A stretch of DNA of 64,000 bases from Streptomyces sp. F001 (GTDB taxonomy: Bacteria; Actinomycetota; Actinomycetes; Streptomycetales; Streptomycetaceae). The stretch lies in assembly GCF_004187715.1 (NCBI RefSeq), contig NZ_QZWF01000001.1, forward strand, positions 992,001-1,056,000, read 5' to 3'. This document shows positions 19,017 to 29,051 of the stretch, in pieces (within the stretch, counting starts at the first letter, position 1; every line of letters starts with the position of its first letter). Made by a program: the position numbers and the translations under genes. The notes beneath the pieces are model-generated. The model had not been told where the DNA came from and did not search any database. It saw nothing but the letters and a program-made list of their open reading frames with translations.

Positions 19017-19781
19017 ATGGCACGGAACATCCAGTCGCTCGAACGGGCGGCCGCGATGCTGCGCCTGCTCGCGGGCGGCGAGCGACGGCTGGGTCTGTCC
19101 GACATCGCCTCGGCCCTCGGCCTCGCCAAGGGCACGGCCCACGGCATCCTGCGCACCCTCCAGCAGGAGGGCTTCGTCGAGCAGGACGACGCCTCCGGGC
19201 GCTACCAGCTGGGCGCCGAGCTGCTGCGCCTGGGCACCACGTACCTGGACGTGCACGAGCTGCGCGCGCGGGCCCTGGTGTGGACGGACGACCTGGCCCG
19301 CTCCAGCGGGGAGAGCGTCTATCTGGGGGTGCTGCACCAGCAGGGCGTACTGATCGTGCATCACGTCTTCCGGCCCGACGACAGCCGGCAGGTGCTGGAG
19401 ATCGGGGCCATGCAGCCGCTGCACTCCACCGCCCTGGGCAAGGTCCTGTCGGCGTACGACCCGGTCGCGCACAGCGAGGCACTGGAGAGCGACCGCAAGG
19501 CGTTCACCGACCGCACCGTGTGCGAACTGGACGACTTCGAGCACATTCTCGACATCACGCGCGCGCGTGGCTACGCGGCGGACGTCGAGGAGACCTGGGA
19601 GGGCGTCGCCTCCGTCGCCGCACCCATCCACGACCGGCGGCGCATGCCGGTCGGCGCGGTCGGCGTCACGGGTGCCGTGGAGCGGCTGCGCCCGGACGGC
19701 GAGCTGCGCCCCGAGCTGATCGCGGCGGTACGGGACTGTGCCCGCGCGGTCTCGCGGGACCTGGGCGCCGGACGGTTCTGA
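19017..19781 (+). CDS. gylR: IclR-family glycerol operon regulator
   Basis: DNA-binding repressor/activator of glycerol catabolism, 254 residues. The N-terminal winged helix-turn-helix (SLERAAAMLRLLAGGERRLG, then LSDIASALGLAKGTAHGILR) is followed by the IclR effector domain (about residues 75-250), with typical blocks PLHSTALGKVLSAY and RARGYAADVEE. The inducer in the characterised S. coelicolor orthologue is thought to be glycerol or glycerol-3-phosphate. ATG at 19017 follows GGAGG. It lies just upstream of glpF-glpK-glpD on the same strand, and both transcription units have matching operators. Confidence 0.95.
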   Translation: MARNIQSLERAAAMLRLLAGGERRLGLSDIASALGLAKGTAHGILRTLQQEGFVEQDDASGRYQLGAELLRLGTTYLDVHELRARALVWTDDLARSSGESVYLGVLHQQGVLIVHHVFRPDDSRQVLEIGAMQPLHSTALGKVLSAYDPVAHSEALESDRKAFTDRTVCELDDFEHILDITRARGYAADVEETWEGVASVAAPIHDRRRMPVGAVGVTGAVERLRPDGELRPELIAAVRDCARAVSRDLGAGRF

Positions 19782-20119
19782 CGCACATATCCAAGCAAGC
19801 CGGGGCGTCAGTACGGCGTCCCGGCTTTCGATCTACCCTAAAAACGAACATATAGGGCAGATTCCGACACATCCGCCCCAGAGGTCGACAACTCACAGCG
19901 ATCAATAACGATCGCGTTTTCGACAACAGAACTCTTGACGTGCGCGTAACGCCGAAGCAAGACTCCCGTCCATCGGTCGGCATTGTCGAACACCTAACGG
20001 CAATACGCGCTAGAGTGTGACAACGCCAAGGGCTGGTATCGCCCTCACTGCGAGGGCTCGCGGACCCCGGAAGGGACTCGGGGTTCGGCTTCCCTGGACG
20101 AAGGACAAAGGAGTCGCGG
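19782..20119 (+). promoter_or_regulatory. glpF leader and promoter region
   Basis: 338 bp with no gene. It holds TTGACG at 19935-19940, an operator-like sequence at 19977-19992, TAGAGT at 20011-20016, and an AT-rich stretch around 19840-19870 with GAACAT and TCCGACA half sites. Two promoters are possible. Confidence 0.6.
19977..20016 (+). promoter_or_regulatory. GylR operator-like site overlapping a glpF promoter
   Basis: TCGGCATTGTCGAACA at 19977-19992 matches the gylR palindrome with one half degenerate. It occupies the -35 position of a TAGAGT -10 box at 20011-20016, so binding would block RNA polymerase. Confidence 0.65.
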
Positions 20120-20914
20120 GTGTCCAGCTCCGACATCTTCATCGGCGAGACCATCGGTACCGCCATACTCATCCTGCTCGGCGGTGGCGTCGTTGCCGCC
20201 GTCGTTCTCAAGGCCTCCAAGGCCCGCAACGCCGGCTGGCTCGCGATCACCTTCGGGTGGGGTTTCGCCGTGCTGACGGCCGTCTACATCTCGGCGCCGC
20301 TGTCCGGCGCCCACCTCAACCCGGCGGTCACACTCGGTATCGCGATCAAGGACAGCGACTGGAGCAACCTCCCGGTCTACTGGGGCGGACAGCTGCTCGG
20401 CGCCATGATCGGCGCGACGCTGGTCTGGCTCGCCTACTACGGCCAGTTCCACGCGCACCTCACCGACAAGGAGATCGTCGGCGGTCCGGACGCGGAGACC
20501 ACGCAGGCCAAGGCCGTCGAGGCGCAGGAGAAGGGCGCAGGACCGGTCCTGGGCGTCTTCTCCACCGGCCCCGAGATCCGGAACGCGGTGATGAACCTCA
20601 CGACGGAGATCATCGGCACGTTCGTGCTGGTCCTCGCCGTCCTCACGCAAGGTCTCAACGACAACGGCAACGGCCTCGGCGCCGTCGGCGGTCTGATGGT
20701 CGCCCTCGTCGTGGTCGGCATCGGCCTCTCCCTCGGCGGCCCGACCGGCTACGCCATCAACCCGGCCCGCGACCTCGGTCCGCGTATCGTGCACGCCCTC
20801 CTGCCTCTGCCCAACAAGGGCGGTTCCGACTGGTCCTACGCATGGGTCCCGGTGGTCGGTCCGCTGATCGGCGCCGCCATCGCGGCAGGCATCTACAACG
20901 TCGCTTTTGCTTAG
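20120..20914 (+). CDS. glpF: Glycerol facilitator (aquaporin family)
   Basis: Membrane channel for glycerol uptake, 264 residues with six predicted membrane helices and the two half-helix pore motifs HLNPAVTLG and [12 protein letters not shown]. The Arg after the second NPA and Asp in NPARD are aquaglyceroporin features. A long loop between helices 3 and 4 (about residues 118-150, rich in Glu/Ala) is larger than in E. coli GlpF. GTG at 20120 follows AAAGGAG. It is the first gene of the glpF-glpK-glpD operon under probable GylR control. Confidence 0.95.
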   Translation: MSSSDIFIGETIGTAILILLGGGVVAAVVLKASKARNAGWLAITFGWGFAVLTAVYISAPLSGAHLNPAVTLGIAIKDSDWSNLPVYWGGQLLGAMIGATLVWLAYYGQFHAHLTDKEIVGGPDAETTQAKAVEAQEKGAGPVLGVFSTGPEIRNAVMNLTTEIIGTFVLVLAVLTQGLNDNGNGLGAVGGLMVALVVVGIGLSLGGPTGYAINPARDLGPRIVHALLPLPNKGGSDWSYAWVPVVGPLIGAAIAAGIYNVAFA

Positions 20915-20995
20915 AACCGGGTCCGTCCGCTCTCGCAGCCGCAAGCATGACGCCGTAACCCGAGCCCCAGCCCCAAGGACTTCCAGGAGCACACA

Positions 20996-22537
20996 GTGAC
21001 CGACGCACACACCGCCGGCCCGTTCATCGCCGCCATCGACCAGGGGACCACCTCCTCCCGCTGCATCGTCTTCGACCGTGACGGCCGGATCGTCTCCGTC
21101 GACCAGAAGGAGCACGAGCAGATCTTCCCGAAGCCGGGCTGGGTCGAGCACAACGCCACCGAGATCTGGACCAACGTCCAGGAGGTCGTCGCCGGCGCCA
21201 TCGAGAAGGCCGGCATCACCCGCGACGACATCAAGGCCATCGGCATCACCAACCAGCGCGAGACCACCGTGCTGTGGGACAAGAACACCGGTGAGCCCGT
21301 CCACAACGCCATCGTCTGGCAGGACACCCGCACCGACGCCCTGTGCCGGGAACTCGGCCGCAACGTCGGCCAGGACCGCTTCCGCCGCGAGACCGGCCTT
21401 CCCCTCGCGTCCTACTTCTCCGGCCCCAAGGCCCGCTGGCTGCTCGACAACGTCGAGGGCCTGCGCGAGCGCGCCGAAGCCGGGGACATCCTCTTCGGCA
21501 CCATGGACACCTGGGTCATCTGGAACCTGACCGGCGGTGTCAACGGCGGCCACCACGTCACCGACGTCACCAACGCCTCCCGCACCATGCTGATGAACCT
21601 CCACACCATGGAGTGGGACGAGAAGATCGCCGAGTCGATCGGCGTACCGCTGCAGATCCTCCCCGAGATCCGCTCCTCCGCCGAGGTCTACGGCGAGATC
21701 ACCGGTGGCAAGCTGGGCGACCTGCTCGGCGGCATCCCGGTCGCCTCCGCGCTCGGCGACCAGCAGGCGGCCCTGTTCGGCCAGACCTGCTTCGCCGAGG
21801 GCGAGACCAAGTCGACGTACGGCACCGGCACCTTCATGGTGATGAACACCGGCGACAAGATCATCAACTCCTACAGCGGACTGCTGACCACCGTCGGCTA
21901 CCAGATCGGCGGCGAGCAGCCGGTCTACGCCCTGGAGGGCTCGATCGCCGTCACCGGTGCGCTGGTGCAGTGGATGCGCGACCAGATGGGCCTGATCTCC
22001 ACCGCCGCCGAGATCGAGACGCTCGCGCTGTCGGTCGAGGACAACGGCGGCGCCTACTTCGTGCCGGCCTTCTCCGGTCTGTTCGCCCCGTACTGGCGCT
22101 CCGACGCCCGCGGTGTGATCGCCGGCCTGACCCGGTACGTCACCAAGGCGCACCTCGCCCGCGCCGTCCTGGAGGCCACCGCCTGGCAGACGCGGGAGAT
22201 CGCCGACGCCATGACCAAGGACTCCGGCGTCGAGCTGACGGCCCTCAAGGTCGACGGCGGCATGACCTCCAACAACCTGCTGATGCAGACGCTCGCCGAC
22301 TTCGTGGACGCCCCCGTGGTGCGCCCGATGGTCGCCGAGACCACCTGCCTCGGCGCCGCCTATGCCGCCGGTCTCGCCGTCGGCTTCTGGAACAGCACCG
22401 ACGACCTGCGTGCCAACTGGCGCCGGGCCGCCGAGTGGACCCCCCGCATGGACGCGGAGATCCGCGACCGTGAGTACAAGAGCTGGCTCAAGGCCGTCGA
22501 ACGGACCATGGGCTGGCTCGACGAGGACGAGAGCTGA
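20996..22537 (+). CDS. glpK: Glycerol kinase
   Basis: Phosphorylates glycerol to glycerol-3-phosphate with ATP, trapping it in the cell. The 513-residue FGGY kinase has the N-terminal phosphate loop [15 protein letters not shown], the substrate-site blocks [12 protein letters not shown] and WQDTRTD, the C-terminal signature [13 protein letters not shown], and [22 protein letters not shown] at 20996 follows CCAGGAGC. It lies 81 bp after glpF and 49 bp before glpD. Confidence 0.97.
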   Translation: MTDAHTAGPFIAAIDQGTTSSRCIVFDRDGRIVSVDQKEHEQIFPKPGWVEHNATEIWTNVQEVVAGAIEKAGITRDDIKAIGITNQRETTVLWDKNTGEPVHNAIVWQDTRTDALCRELGRNVGQDRFRRETGLPLASYFSGPKARWLLDNVEGLRERAEAGDILFGTMDTWVIWNLTGGVNGGHHVTDVTNASRTMLMNLHTMEWDEKIAESIGVPLQILPEIRSSAEVYGEITGGKLGDLLGGIPVASALGDQQAALFGQTCFAEGETKSTYGTGTFMVMNTGDKIINSYSGLLTTVGYQIGGEQPVYALEGSIAVTGALVQWMRDQMGLISTAAEIETLALSVEDNGGAYFVPAFSGLFAPYWRSDARGVIAGLTRYVTKAHLARAVLEATAWQTREIADAMTKDSGVELTALKVDGGMTSNNLLMQTLADFVDAPVVRPMVAETTCLGAAYAAGLAVGFWNSTDDLRANWRRAAEWTPRMDAEIRDREYKSWLKAVERTMGWLDEDES

Positions 22538-22586
22538 CGAGAGCTCAAAAGAGCTCCACCTAGCTGACGAGGAGCAACAACCCACC

Positions 22587-24203
22587 ATGACCAGCCAGTC
22601 CACCCTGCAGTCCGTGCCTGCCCTGGGGACACGCCCGGCCTCCGGCTCCAACCCGAGCCGCGCCGAGACCCGGGAGCAGCTCTCCAGGGCGTCGTACGAC
22701 CTTCTCGTGATCGGCGGCGGCATCCTGGGCATCTCCACCGCCTGGCATGCCGCGCAGTCCGGGCTCAGGGTGGCCCTGGTCGACGCCGGCGACTTCGCCG
22801 GCGCCACCTCCTCCGCCTCCTCCAAGCTGCTCCACGGCGGTCTGCGCTACCTGCAGACCGGCGCGGTGAAGCTGGTGGCGGAGAACCACTTCGAGCGCCG
22901 TGCGGTCTCCCGCCAGGTGGCCCCCCACCTGGCGAACCCGCTCACCTTCTACCTCCCCGTGTACAAGGGCGGCCCGCACGGCGCCGCGAAGCTGGGGGCC
23001 GGTGTCTTCGCCTACTCGATGCTGTCGGCCTTCGGTGACGGCGTCGGACACCTGCTCTCCCCCGCCAAGGCCCAGGCGGACGTGCCCGAGCTGCGCACCG
23101 AGAACCTCAAGGCCGTGGCCGTGTACGGCGACGACCAGATGAACGACGCGCGGATGGCCCTGATGACGGTCCGCGCGGCCGTCGAGTCGGGCGCGGTCGT
23201 CCTCAACCACGCCGAGGTGACCGGACTGCGCTTCACCAACGGCCGGGTGACCGGCGCCGAGCTCAAGGACCGCCTGTCCGGTGACGAGTTCGGGGTGAGC
23301 GCCCGCCTTGTACTGAACGCGACCGGCCCGTGGGTCGACCACCTGCGCCGTATGGAGGACCCGAATGCCGCCCCGTCGATCCGCCTGTCGAAGGGCGCAC
23401 ATCTGGTCCTGAAGCGCACCTCCCCCTGGAAGGCCGCGCTCGCCACCCCGATCGACAAGTACCGCATCACCTTCGCCCTCCCCTGGGAGGACATGCTGCT
23501 GCTCGGCACGACCGACGAGGTGTACGAGGGCGACCCGGCCGATGTCTCGGTCAACGACAAGGACATCGCCCAGATCCTGGACGAGGCCGCGTTCTCCATC
23601 CGCGACCAGCAACTCGACCGTGACCTGATCACCTACGCCTTCGCGGGTCTGCGAGTGCTGCCGGGCGGCCCCGGCGACACCGCGAAGGCCAAGCGCGAGA
23701 CGGTGGTCACCGAGGGCCGCGGCGGGATGCTGTCCGTGGCGGGCGGCAAGTGGACGACCTTCCGCCACATCGGTCGGACGATCATGAAGAAGCTGGAGAC
23801 GCTGCCGGGCCGCCCGCTGGGTGAGGACTTCGAGCCGATCTCCACGCTGCCGAAGAAGCTGCCGCTGCCAGGTGTCGCCAACCCCCGCGCGGTCGCTCAC
23901 CGGCTGCTGGTCGACCGTCCGGCGCCCGGCCCGCGCATGGCGGCCGACACCGCCAGGCACCTGGCCACGCACTACGGTTCGCTGGCCTTCGACATCGCCC
24001 GGCTCGCCAACGAGAACCCGGAGCTGGCCGAGCGGGTCCACCCCGACGCCCCGGAGATCTGGGCGCAGGTCGTCTGGGCCCGCGATCACGAGTGGGCCGA
24101 GACGCAGGACGACGTGCTGCGCCGCCGTACGACACTGACGATCCGCGGCCTGGCCACGGACGAAGTCCGTACGAAGGTCCAGGACCTGCTCGACAAGAAG
24201 TAA
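22587..24203 (+). CDS. glpD: Aerobic glycerol-3-phosphate dehydrogenase
   Basis: FAD enzyme at the membrane that oxidises glycerol-3-phosphate to dihydroxyacetone phosphate and feeds electrons to quinone. The 538-residue protein has about 35 extra N-terminal residues, then the dinucleotide motif DLLVIGGGILGIST, SSKLLHGGLRYLQTG (FAD/substrate site), FALPWEDMLLLGTTDE, and VAGGKWTTFRHIG. The ATG at 22587 follows GAGGAG at a somewhat long spacing. It is last in the glycerol operon and followed by a strong terminator. Confidence 0.96.
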   Translation: MTSQSTLQSVPALGTRPASGSNPSRAETREQLSRASYDLLVIGGGILGISTAWHAAQSGLRVALVDAGDFAGATSSASSKLLHGGLRYLQTGAVKLVAENHFERRAVSRQVAPHLANPLTFYLPVYKGGPHGAAKLGAGVFAYSMLSAFGDGVGHLLSPAKAQADVPELRTENLKAVAVYGDDQMNDARMALMTVRAAVESGAVVLNHAEVTGLRFTNGRVTGAELKDRLSGDEFGVSARLVLNATGPWVDHLRRMEDPNAAPSIRLSKGAHLVLKRTSPWKAALATPIDKYRITFALPWEDMLLLGTTDEVYEGDPADVSVNDKDIAQILDEAAFSIRDQQLDRDLITYAFAGLRVLPGGPGDTAKAKRETVVTEGRGGMLSVAGGKWTTFRHIGRTIMKKLETLPGRPLGEDFEPISTLPKKLPLPGVANPRAVAHRLLVDRPAPGPRMAADTARHLATHYGSLAFDIARLANENPELAERVHPDAPEIWAQVVWARDHEWAETQDDVLRRRTTLTIRGLATDEVRTKVQDLLDKK

Positions 24204-24216
24204 CGCCCGCACAGCG

Positions 24217-24252
24217 AAGGGGGCGGCTCCACGCCGACGGAGCCGCCCCCTT
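24217..24252 (+). terminator. Terminator of the glycerol operon
   Basis: 14-bp stem (AAGGGGGCGGCTCC / GGAGCCGCCCCCTT) with an 8-base loop and a short T run, 13 bp after the glpD stop. Confidence 0.88.
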
Positions 24253-24326
24253 TCCCCGTCGGTCGGCGGACGGCACCCCCATAATGTGCTGAGACATCGG
24301 AGGCCTGAGCTACAGGGAGGCCGGTC

Positions 24327-24998
24327 ATGGCAGTGACTGACGAGGCGATCGAGAAGATCAAGGGCATGATCGTCTCCGGTGCGCTGCGTCCCGGTGACCG
24401 GCTGCCCAAGGAGAGCGAACTCGCCGCCGACCTGGGGCTGTCCCGCAACTCCCTGCGCGAGGCGGTACGCGCACTGTCGCTGATCCGGATCCTGGACGTG
24501 CGGCAGGGCGACGGGACGTATGTGACGAGCCTGGATCCGCAACTGCTCCTGGAGGCCATGAGCTTCGTCGTCGACTTCCACCGCGACGACACGGTGCTGG
24601 AGTTCCTGGCCGTGCGCCGCATCCTGGAACCGGCCGCCACGGCGATGGCGGCCGGCCGCATCGGCGAACGGGAACTCGACACCCTGGCGGCCCAGTTGGA
24701 CGCCCTGGGCGGGAATCCCTCGGTGGAGGAGCTCGTCTCCTGCGACCTGGAGTTCCACCGGAGCATCGTGCAGGCCTCCGGCAACTCGGTGCTGTGTTCC
24801 CTGCTCGACGGCCTGTCCGGGCCGACCACCCGGGCCCGGATCTGGCGCGGCCTGACCCAGCAGGACGCGGTCAGCCGCACCCTGCACGAGCACCGCGCCA
24901 TCCTCGCCGCCCTGCGCGACGGCGACGCGGAGGCGGCCCGTTCCTGGGCCACGGTGCACATCGCGAGCGTGGAGCAGTGGCTGCGCAGCACCCTGTGA
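24327..24998 (+). CDS. FadR-subfamily GntR regulator
   Basis: Transcription factor of 223 residues. The N-terminal winged helix (PGDRLPKESELAADLGLSRN, then SLREAVRALSLI) is followed by an all-helical FCD ligand domain (about residues 80-220). It retains Asp/His metal-type ligands (DLEFHRSIVQASGN, HRAILAALRDGD). Ligands of this class are small carboxylates. ATG follows GGGAGG, and a TAATGT -10-like box lies upstream. Its targets are not evident; it sits after the glycerol operon terminator and before the PAC2 gene. Confidence 0.9.
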   Translation: MAVTDEAIEKIKGMIVSGALRPGDRLPKESELAADLGLSRNSLREAVRALSLIRILDVRQGDGTYVTSLDPQLLLEAMSFVVDFHRDDTVLEFLAVRRILEPAATAMAAGRIGERELDTLAAQLDALGGNPSVEELVSCDLEFHRSIVQASGNSVLCSLLDGLSGPTTRARIWRGLTQQDAVSRTLHEHRAILAALRDGDAEAARSWATVHIASVEQWLRSTL

Positions 24999-25078
24999 GC
25001 CAGGCCCGTGGGCCGGCGACAGCTCGGATGAATCGTGGGGTGTTCCGGGGTGGCGAACGGGGCAGTGATCCGTTCACT

Positions 25079-25108
25079 CCCCCGTGCAAGGGGGCTGCGG
25101 GCGCCCCC
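25079..25108 (+). terminator. GC hairpins after the FadR-type gene
   Basis: Overlapping possible stems CCCCC/GGGGG and GGGGGC/GCCCCC, about 85 bp after the stop. They could form alternative structures, and no U run follows. Confidence 0.35.
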
Positions 25109-25164
25109 GCCGCACGCCGTAAGGTTGGGTCGTTAGGCGAGGGCACGTCGGAAGGAGGCACTGG

Positions 25165-26123
25165 GTGATCGAGCTCGAGGGAGTTCCCGAGCTGATCGAC
25201 CCGGTCATGGTGGCCGCGTTCGAGGGCTGGAACGATGCCGGCGACGCCGCCTCCACCGCGGTCGCGCATCTCGAGAGGGAGTGGAAGGGCGAGGTCTTCG
25301 CGGCGCTGGACGCGGAGGACTACTACGACTTCCAGGTGAACCGGCCCACGGTGTGGATGGACGCCGGCGTCCGCAAGATCACCTGGCCGACGACAAGGTT
25401 GTCGGTGGTCCGGGTCGGCGGTGACAAGCCGCGTGATCTGGTGCTGGTGCGCGGTATCGAACCGTCCATGCGCTGGCGCTCGAGCTGCTCGGCTTCGCGC
25501 ACGAGCTGGGCGTGGAGCTGGTGGTGATCCTGGGCGCCCTGCTCGGCGACACCCCGCACACCCGTCCGGTTCCGATCAGCGGGACCACGTCCGACACGGA
25601 CCTGGCCCGCCGGATGGACCTGGAGGAGACCAAGTACGAGGGCCCCACGGGCATCGTCGGCGTCCTCCAGGAGGCCTGCACGCATGCGGGTGTACCGGCG
25701 GTGTCGCTGTGGGCGGCGGTGCCGCACTACGTGTCGCAGCCGCCCAACCCGAAGGCGACGCTGGCCCTCCTCAACCGCCTGGAGGACCTGATCGGCGTGC
25801 ACATCCCGCTGGGCGAGCTGCCCGAGGACGCTCGCGCCTGGCAGGTGGGGGTGGACCAGCTGGCCGCCGAGGACAGCGAGGTCGCGGAGTACGTCCAGAC
25901 GCTGGAGGAAGCGCGGGACACCGCCGAGCTGCCGGAGGCGTCGGGCGAGGCGATCGCCCGCGAGTTCGAGCGGTACCTGCGGCGCCGGGACGGCGGCACC
26001 CCGCCCGGCGGGCACGCCACGGCGGACGGCGGGGACAGCCCGCCGTATCTGCGGGACAACCCGGGCGGCCGGACCCGGCCGCCGAAGCCGGGCAACGACG
26101 ACGAGGATTCGCCCGAGGAGTGA
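25165..26123 (+). pseudogene. parJ: PAC2-family protein (ParJ-like), interrupted by a frameshift
   Basis: In actinobacteria this PAC2 protein lies next to mshC; the S. coelicolor orthologue is, as I recall, ParJ, a partner of the segregation ATPase ParA. The GTG start follows GAAGGAGG and the first 105 codons are normal (VIELEGVPELIDPVMVAAFE ... LVRGIEPSMRWRS). The frame is then lost near 25479-25484. The remainder (ELLGFAHELGVELVV to the TGA at 26123) continues in the +3 frame. Family members read RWRSFC-x-ELLGFA at this point, so about 10 bases seem to be missing. As read, the product would be 120 residues with a nonsense tail. The C-terminus is a disordered acidic/Pro tail. This is either a real deletion or a sequence error. 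Confidence 0.8.
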
Positions 26124-26137
26124 GTACGCAGCGCGAA

Positions 26138-26171
26138 TGGGCCGCTTCCCCCCTGCGGAGGAAGCGGCCCA
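26138..26171. terminator. Bidirectional terminator between PAC2 gene and mshC
   Basis: Perfect 12-bp stem (TGGGCCGCTTCC / GGAAGCGGCCCA) with a 10-base loop, 15 bp after the PAC2 stop and 31 bp from the convergent mshC stop. Confidence 0.85.
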
Positions 26172-26201
26172 CTGCGTTGACCGATGGTGCCGGCCGGCGT
26201 C

Positions 26202-27431
26202 TTACAGGGCCACGCCCAGCAACGCATCCACCGCACGCGTCACCACACCGGGGGCGCCGGTGTCCGTGCCGCCCTGCTCGTGCTGCGCGGTGGCCCAGCG
26301 GTCGACCGCGGCGAGCGCGGACGGCGCGTCCAGGTCGTGGGCGAGAGCCTCGCGGATCTCCTCGACCAGCGCGTCGGCGCTCGGCCCGTCGGGGCGGGAG
26401 ACAGCCGAGCGCCAGTGGTCGAGCCGCGCCTGGGCGTCCCGCAGCACCTGGTCGGTCCACTCCCAGTCGGCCCGGTAGTGGTGGGCGAGCAGCGCGAGCC
26501 GGATGGTGGCCGGGTCGACGCCGTCCCGGCGCAGCCGGGAGACGAAGACGAGGTTGCCCTTGGACTTGGACATCTTCTCGCCGTCGAGGGCGACCATGCC
26601 GGCATGCACATACGCCTTGGCCATGGGGAACTCGCCGGTCAGCACCTGGGCGTGCGAGGCGCCCATCTCGTGGTGGGGGAAGGCGAGATCGGAGCCGCCG
26701 CCCTGCACGTCGAAGCCCATCCCGAGGTGGTCGAGGGCGATCGCGACGCACTCGATGTGCCACCCGGGCCGGCCGCGGCCGAGCGAGCCGCCGTCCCAGC
26801 TGGGCTCGCCCTCACGGGCCGCCATCCACAGCATCGGGTCGACGGGGTTCTTCTTGCCCGGACGGTCCGGGTCGCCGCCCCGCTCGGCGGAGAGCAGCCG
26901 CATGGCGGCAGCGTCCAGGTTCGAGACGTTGCCGAAGTCGGGGTCGGACTCGACGGAGAAGTAGATGTCCCCCTCGAGTTCGTAGGCGGCGCCCATGTCC
27001 CGCAGTCGCTCCACCAGCGGCACGATGCCGGGTATCGCCTCGACCGCGCCTATGTAGTGCTGCGGCGGCAGCATCCGCAGGGCGGTCATGTCCTCACGGA
27101 ACAGCGCGGTCTCCCGCTCGGCGAGGGCGACCCAGTCGATACCGTCGCGATCCGCCCGCTGCAGGAGCGGATCGTCGACGTCGGTGACGTTCTGGACGTA
27201 GTGCACCTGCCGCTTGGTGTCGAGCCACACGCGTTGCACGAGGTCGAACGCGTTGTAGGTCGCCGCGTGACCCATGTGGGTCGCGTCGTACGGCGTGATG
27301 CCGCAGACGTAGATACGGGCGACGGGACCGGGGGCGAGGGTGACGAGGCCACCGGTCGCTGTGTCGTGGATCCGGAGGTCGCGGCCCTTGCCGGGCAGGG
27401 CGGGGACCTCAGAAGCGGGCCAGGCATGCAT
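26202..27431 (-). CDS. mshC: Mycothiol synthesis cysteine ligase
   Basis: Joins cysteine to GlcN-Ins in mycothiol synthesis, using ATP to form cysteinyl-adenylate. The 409-residue protein is a class I cysteinyl-tRNA synthetase paralogue lacking the anticodon domain. It has [17 protein letters not shown] (zinc Cys and HIGH-type motif), [18 protein letters not shown] (zinc Cys/His), [14 protein letters not shown], and KMSKSKGN. Its length and the Thr-based HMGH motif separate it from CysS. The ATG at 27431 has no Shine-Dalgarno; TAGGCT lies six bases upstream, suggesting a leaderless transcript. Mycothiol confirms an actinobacterial host. Confidence 0.96.
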   Translation of the reverse strand: MHAWPASEVPALPGKGRDLRIHDTATGGLVTLAPGPVARIYVCGITPYDATHMGHAATYNAFDLVQRVWLDTKRQVHYVQNVTDVDDPLLQRADRDGIDWVALAERETALFREDMTALRMLPPQHYIGAVEAIPGIVPLVERLRDMGAAYELEGDIYFSVESDPDFGNVSNLDAAAMRLLSAERGGDPDRPGKKNPVDPMLWMAAREGEPSWDGGSLGRGRPGWHIECVAIALDHLGMGFDVQGGGSDLAFPHHEMGASHAQVLTGEFPMAKAYVHAGMVALDGEKMSKSKGNLVFVSRLRRDGVDPATIRLALLAHHYRADWEWTDQVLRDAQARLDHWRSAVSRPDGPSADALVEEIREALAHDLDAPSALAAVDRWATAQHEQGGTDTGAPGVVTRAVDALLGVAL

Positions 27432-27437
27432 GTCTTG

Positions 27438-27443
27438 AGCCTA
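27438..27443 (-). promoter_or_regulatory. -10 box of a probable leaderless mshC promoter
   Basis: TAGGCT on the minus strand, six bases before the mshC ATG, identical to the box before trmI. Confidence 0.55.
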
Positions 27444-27532
27444 ACCGGACTGGAGTTCCGTATACGAACCGGACCAGGCCGGATGGCCGGGAAGGCACTC
27501 TTGCGCGGCCCGGCCCCGTGTGCAGACAGGCC

Positions 27533-28375
27533 CTACACGGGCGGCCACGGGATGGCCGGCCACTCCCCGTTCGGCTCGGGGTGCACTCCCGAAGCGAGGA
27601 GTACGTCCACCCGCGCGCGCGTGGCGTCGATTTCGGGGCCGGTGATCAGCGCGGCCAGCCGCTCGGCAAGCGCCCCGCCCGCCTTCAGCTCCTTGCGGAG
27701 CCGCTGGAGCACCTCGACGGCCTCCGCGGTGAGCGACTCCCCCGCCCACCCCCACAGCAGCGTGCGCAGCTTGTTCTCGGCGTTGAAGGTGACCCCGTGG
27801 TCGATGCCGTACAGCCGCCCGTCGCCGGACGGCAGCAGGTGCCCGCCCTTGCGGTCCGCGTTGTTGATCACAGCGTCGAGCACGGCGAGCCGCCGCAGCC
27901 GCTCGTCGTCCGCGTGCACCAGCAGCGCGGTCTTCCCGTCCCCGACCTCGGCGAAGCCGATCGCCTTCCAGCCGGACCCGGGCTCCTCGGCGTCGATGAG
28001 CGCGAGCAGCTCGCCGTCCGGCTGCGCCTCGATCCACAACTGGCACATGCCCTCGCCGTACGGCCCGTCGCGCAGCACGGTGGGCGGTACGAGCCCCCAC
28101 CCGGTCGCCTCGGAGACCTCGTACGCGGCCACCTCGCGCTGGGCGAGGGTGCCGTCGGGGAAGTCCCACAGGGGCCGCTCTCCGGCGACGGGCTTGTAGA
28201 CGCAGGCTGCCTCCCGCCCGTCGTGGGTCACCGTGCAGTACAGCGCCGCGTTGGAGGCGTCCCGGATACGTCCGCGCACGGTCAGCTCGCCGGCTGCGAG
28301 CAGCGCGGCGTCCGCTGCGCTGCTCGCAGTGGCTGCCGTCATGCTCCGCGGCGGTATCCGTTCTGGCGCGGACAT
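27533..28375 (-). CDS. SCO1664-family protein, possible PI3/4-kinase-like fold
   Basis: 280-residue protein of the actinobacterial family named after SCO1664, always near mshC and the DUF3090 gene. Visible blocks recall atypical kinases: CVYKPVAGERPLWDFPDGTL (Lys and Gly-rich), REVAAYEVSE (Glu), DAVINNADRKGGHLL (catalytic-loop-like) and YGIDHGVTFN (DxG-like). Kinase activity is my inference. ATG at 28375 follows GGAAGGA at six bases and overlaps the upstream DUF3090 gene by 37 bp, so translation is probably coupled. The C-terminus ends EWPAIPWPPV. Confidence 0.82.
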   Translation of the reverse strand: MSAPERIPPRSMTAATASSAADAALLAAGELTVRGRIRDASNAALYCTVTHDGREAACVYKPVAGERPLWDFPDGTLAQREVAAYEVSEATGWGLVPPTVLRDGPYGEGMCQLWIEAQPDGELLALIDAEEPGSGWKAIGFAEVGDGKTALLVHADDERLRRLAVLDAVINNADRKGGHLLPSGDGRLYGIDHGVTFNAENKLRTLLWGWAGESLTAEAVEVLQRLRKELKAGGALAERLAALITGPEIDATRARVDVLLASGVHPEPNGEWPAIPWPPV

Positions 28376-28929
28376 ACGTGTCCTTCCGGGTCGAGCGGCA
28401 GGCTGCACAGGGGGCACGGCGGCCGGCCGGCGTTGACGACGTCGAGGGCGCGCTTGGCGAAGGCGCGGGCCTGCGCGCCGGTGAGCCGGACCCGCAGCAT
28501 CGGGGGACCGTTCTCCTCGTCCTGGAGCAGCCTTTCCTCCGCCTCGGCGAGGTCCTCCTCGGAGTCGGCGTCGAGCTCCACGAGGGCCTGCGCCTCGACG
28601 ATCATGCGCTGCTCCTCGCCGTCCCAGGCGAGGGCCATGGTGCCGACCCGGAACTCCTCCTCGATGGGGGTGTCCAGGGGGCCGGTGTCGGTGATCTCGG
28701 TGGGCACCACGGCCGGCACCGCCGCGCTGCCGCCGCTGCGGCGCACCACCTCGTCCAGCAGTTCGTCCATGCGCTCGGCGAGCGCGGCGACCTGGGTCTT
28801 CTCCAGGGCCACGCTGGTCACCCGGGATCCGGCCGTGGCCTGGAGGAAGAACGTACGGCGCCCGGGCAGTCCGACCGTACCGGCCACGAAGCGGTCCGGG
28901 GGGTCGTAGAGGAACACCTGACGGGACAC
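28339..28929 (-). CDS. DUF3090 protein
   Basis: 196-residue conserved actinobacterial protein of unknown function, co-located with mshC and the SCO1664 family. The N-terminus MSRQVFLYDPPDRFVAGTVG is characteristic. The C-terminus has a Cys cluster CPLCSLPLDPEGHVC that looks like a zinc site. A strongly acidic helix (about residues 125-150) precedes it. GTG at 28929 follows GGAG at seven bases. The conserved linkage to the kinase-like and phosphatase genes suggests a common pathway, not yet defined from the sequence. Confidence 0.85.
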   Translation of the reverse strand: MSRQVFLYDPPDRFVAGTVGLPGRRTFFLQATAGSRVTSVALEKTQVAALAERMDELLDEVVRRSGGSAAVPAVVPTEITDTGPLDTPIEEEFRVGTMALAWDGEEQRMIVEAQALVELDADSEEDLAEAEERLLQDEENGPPMLRVRLTGAQARAFAKRALDVVNAGRPPCPLCSLPLDPEGHVCPRQNGYRRGA

Positions 28930-29051
28930 GTCCTGTCTCCATTGATTCGTGGGTCGACATCGACATCGGGACCGACCGGCCGCCGTGCGGACGCTCGGCT
29001 GCGAACAAGTACGGCGCTACTGCGACCGCTTCACCCTACTGCGGCGGACGA

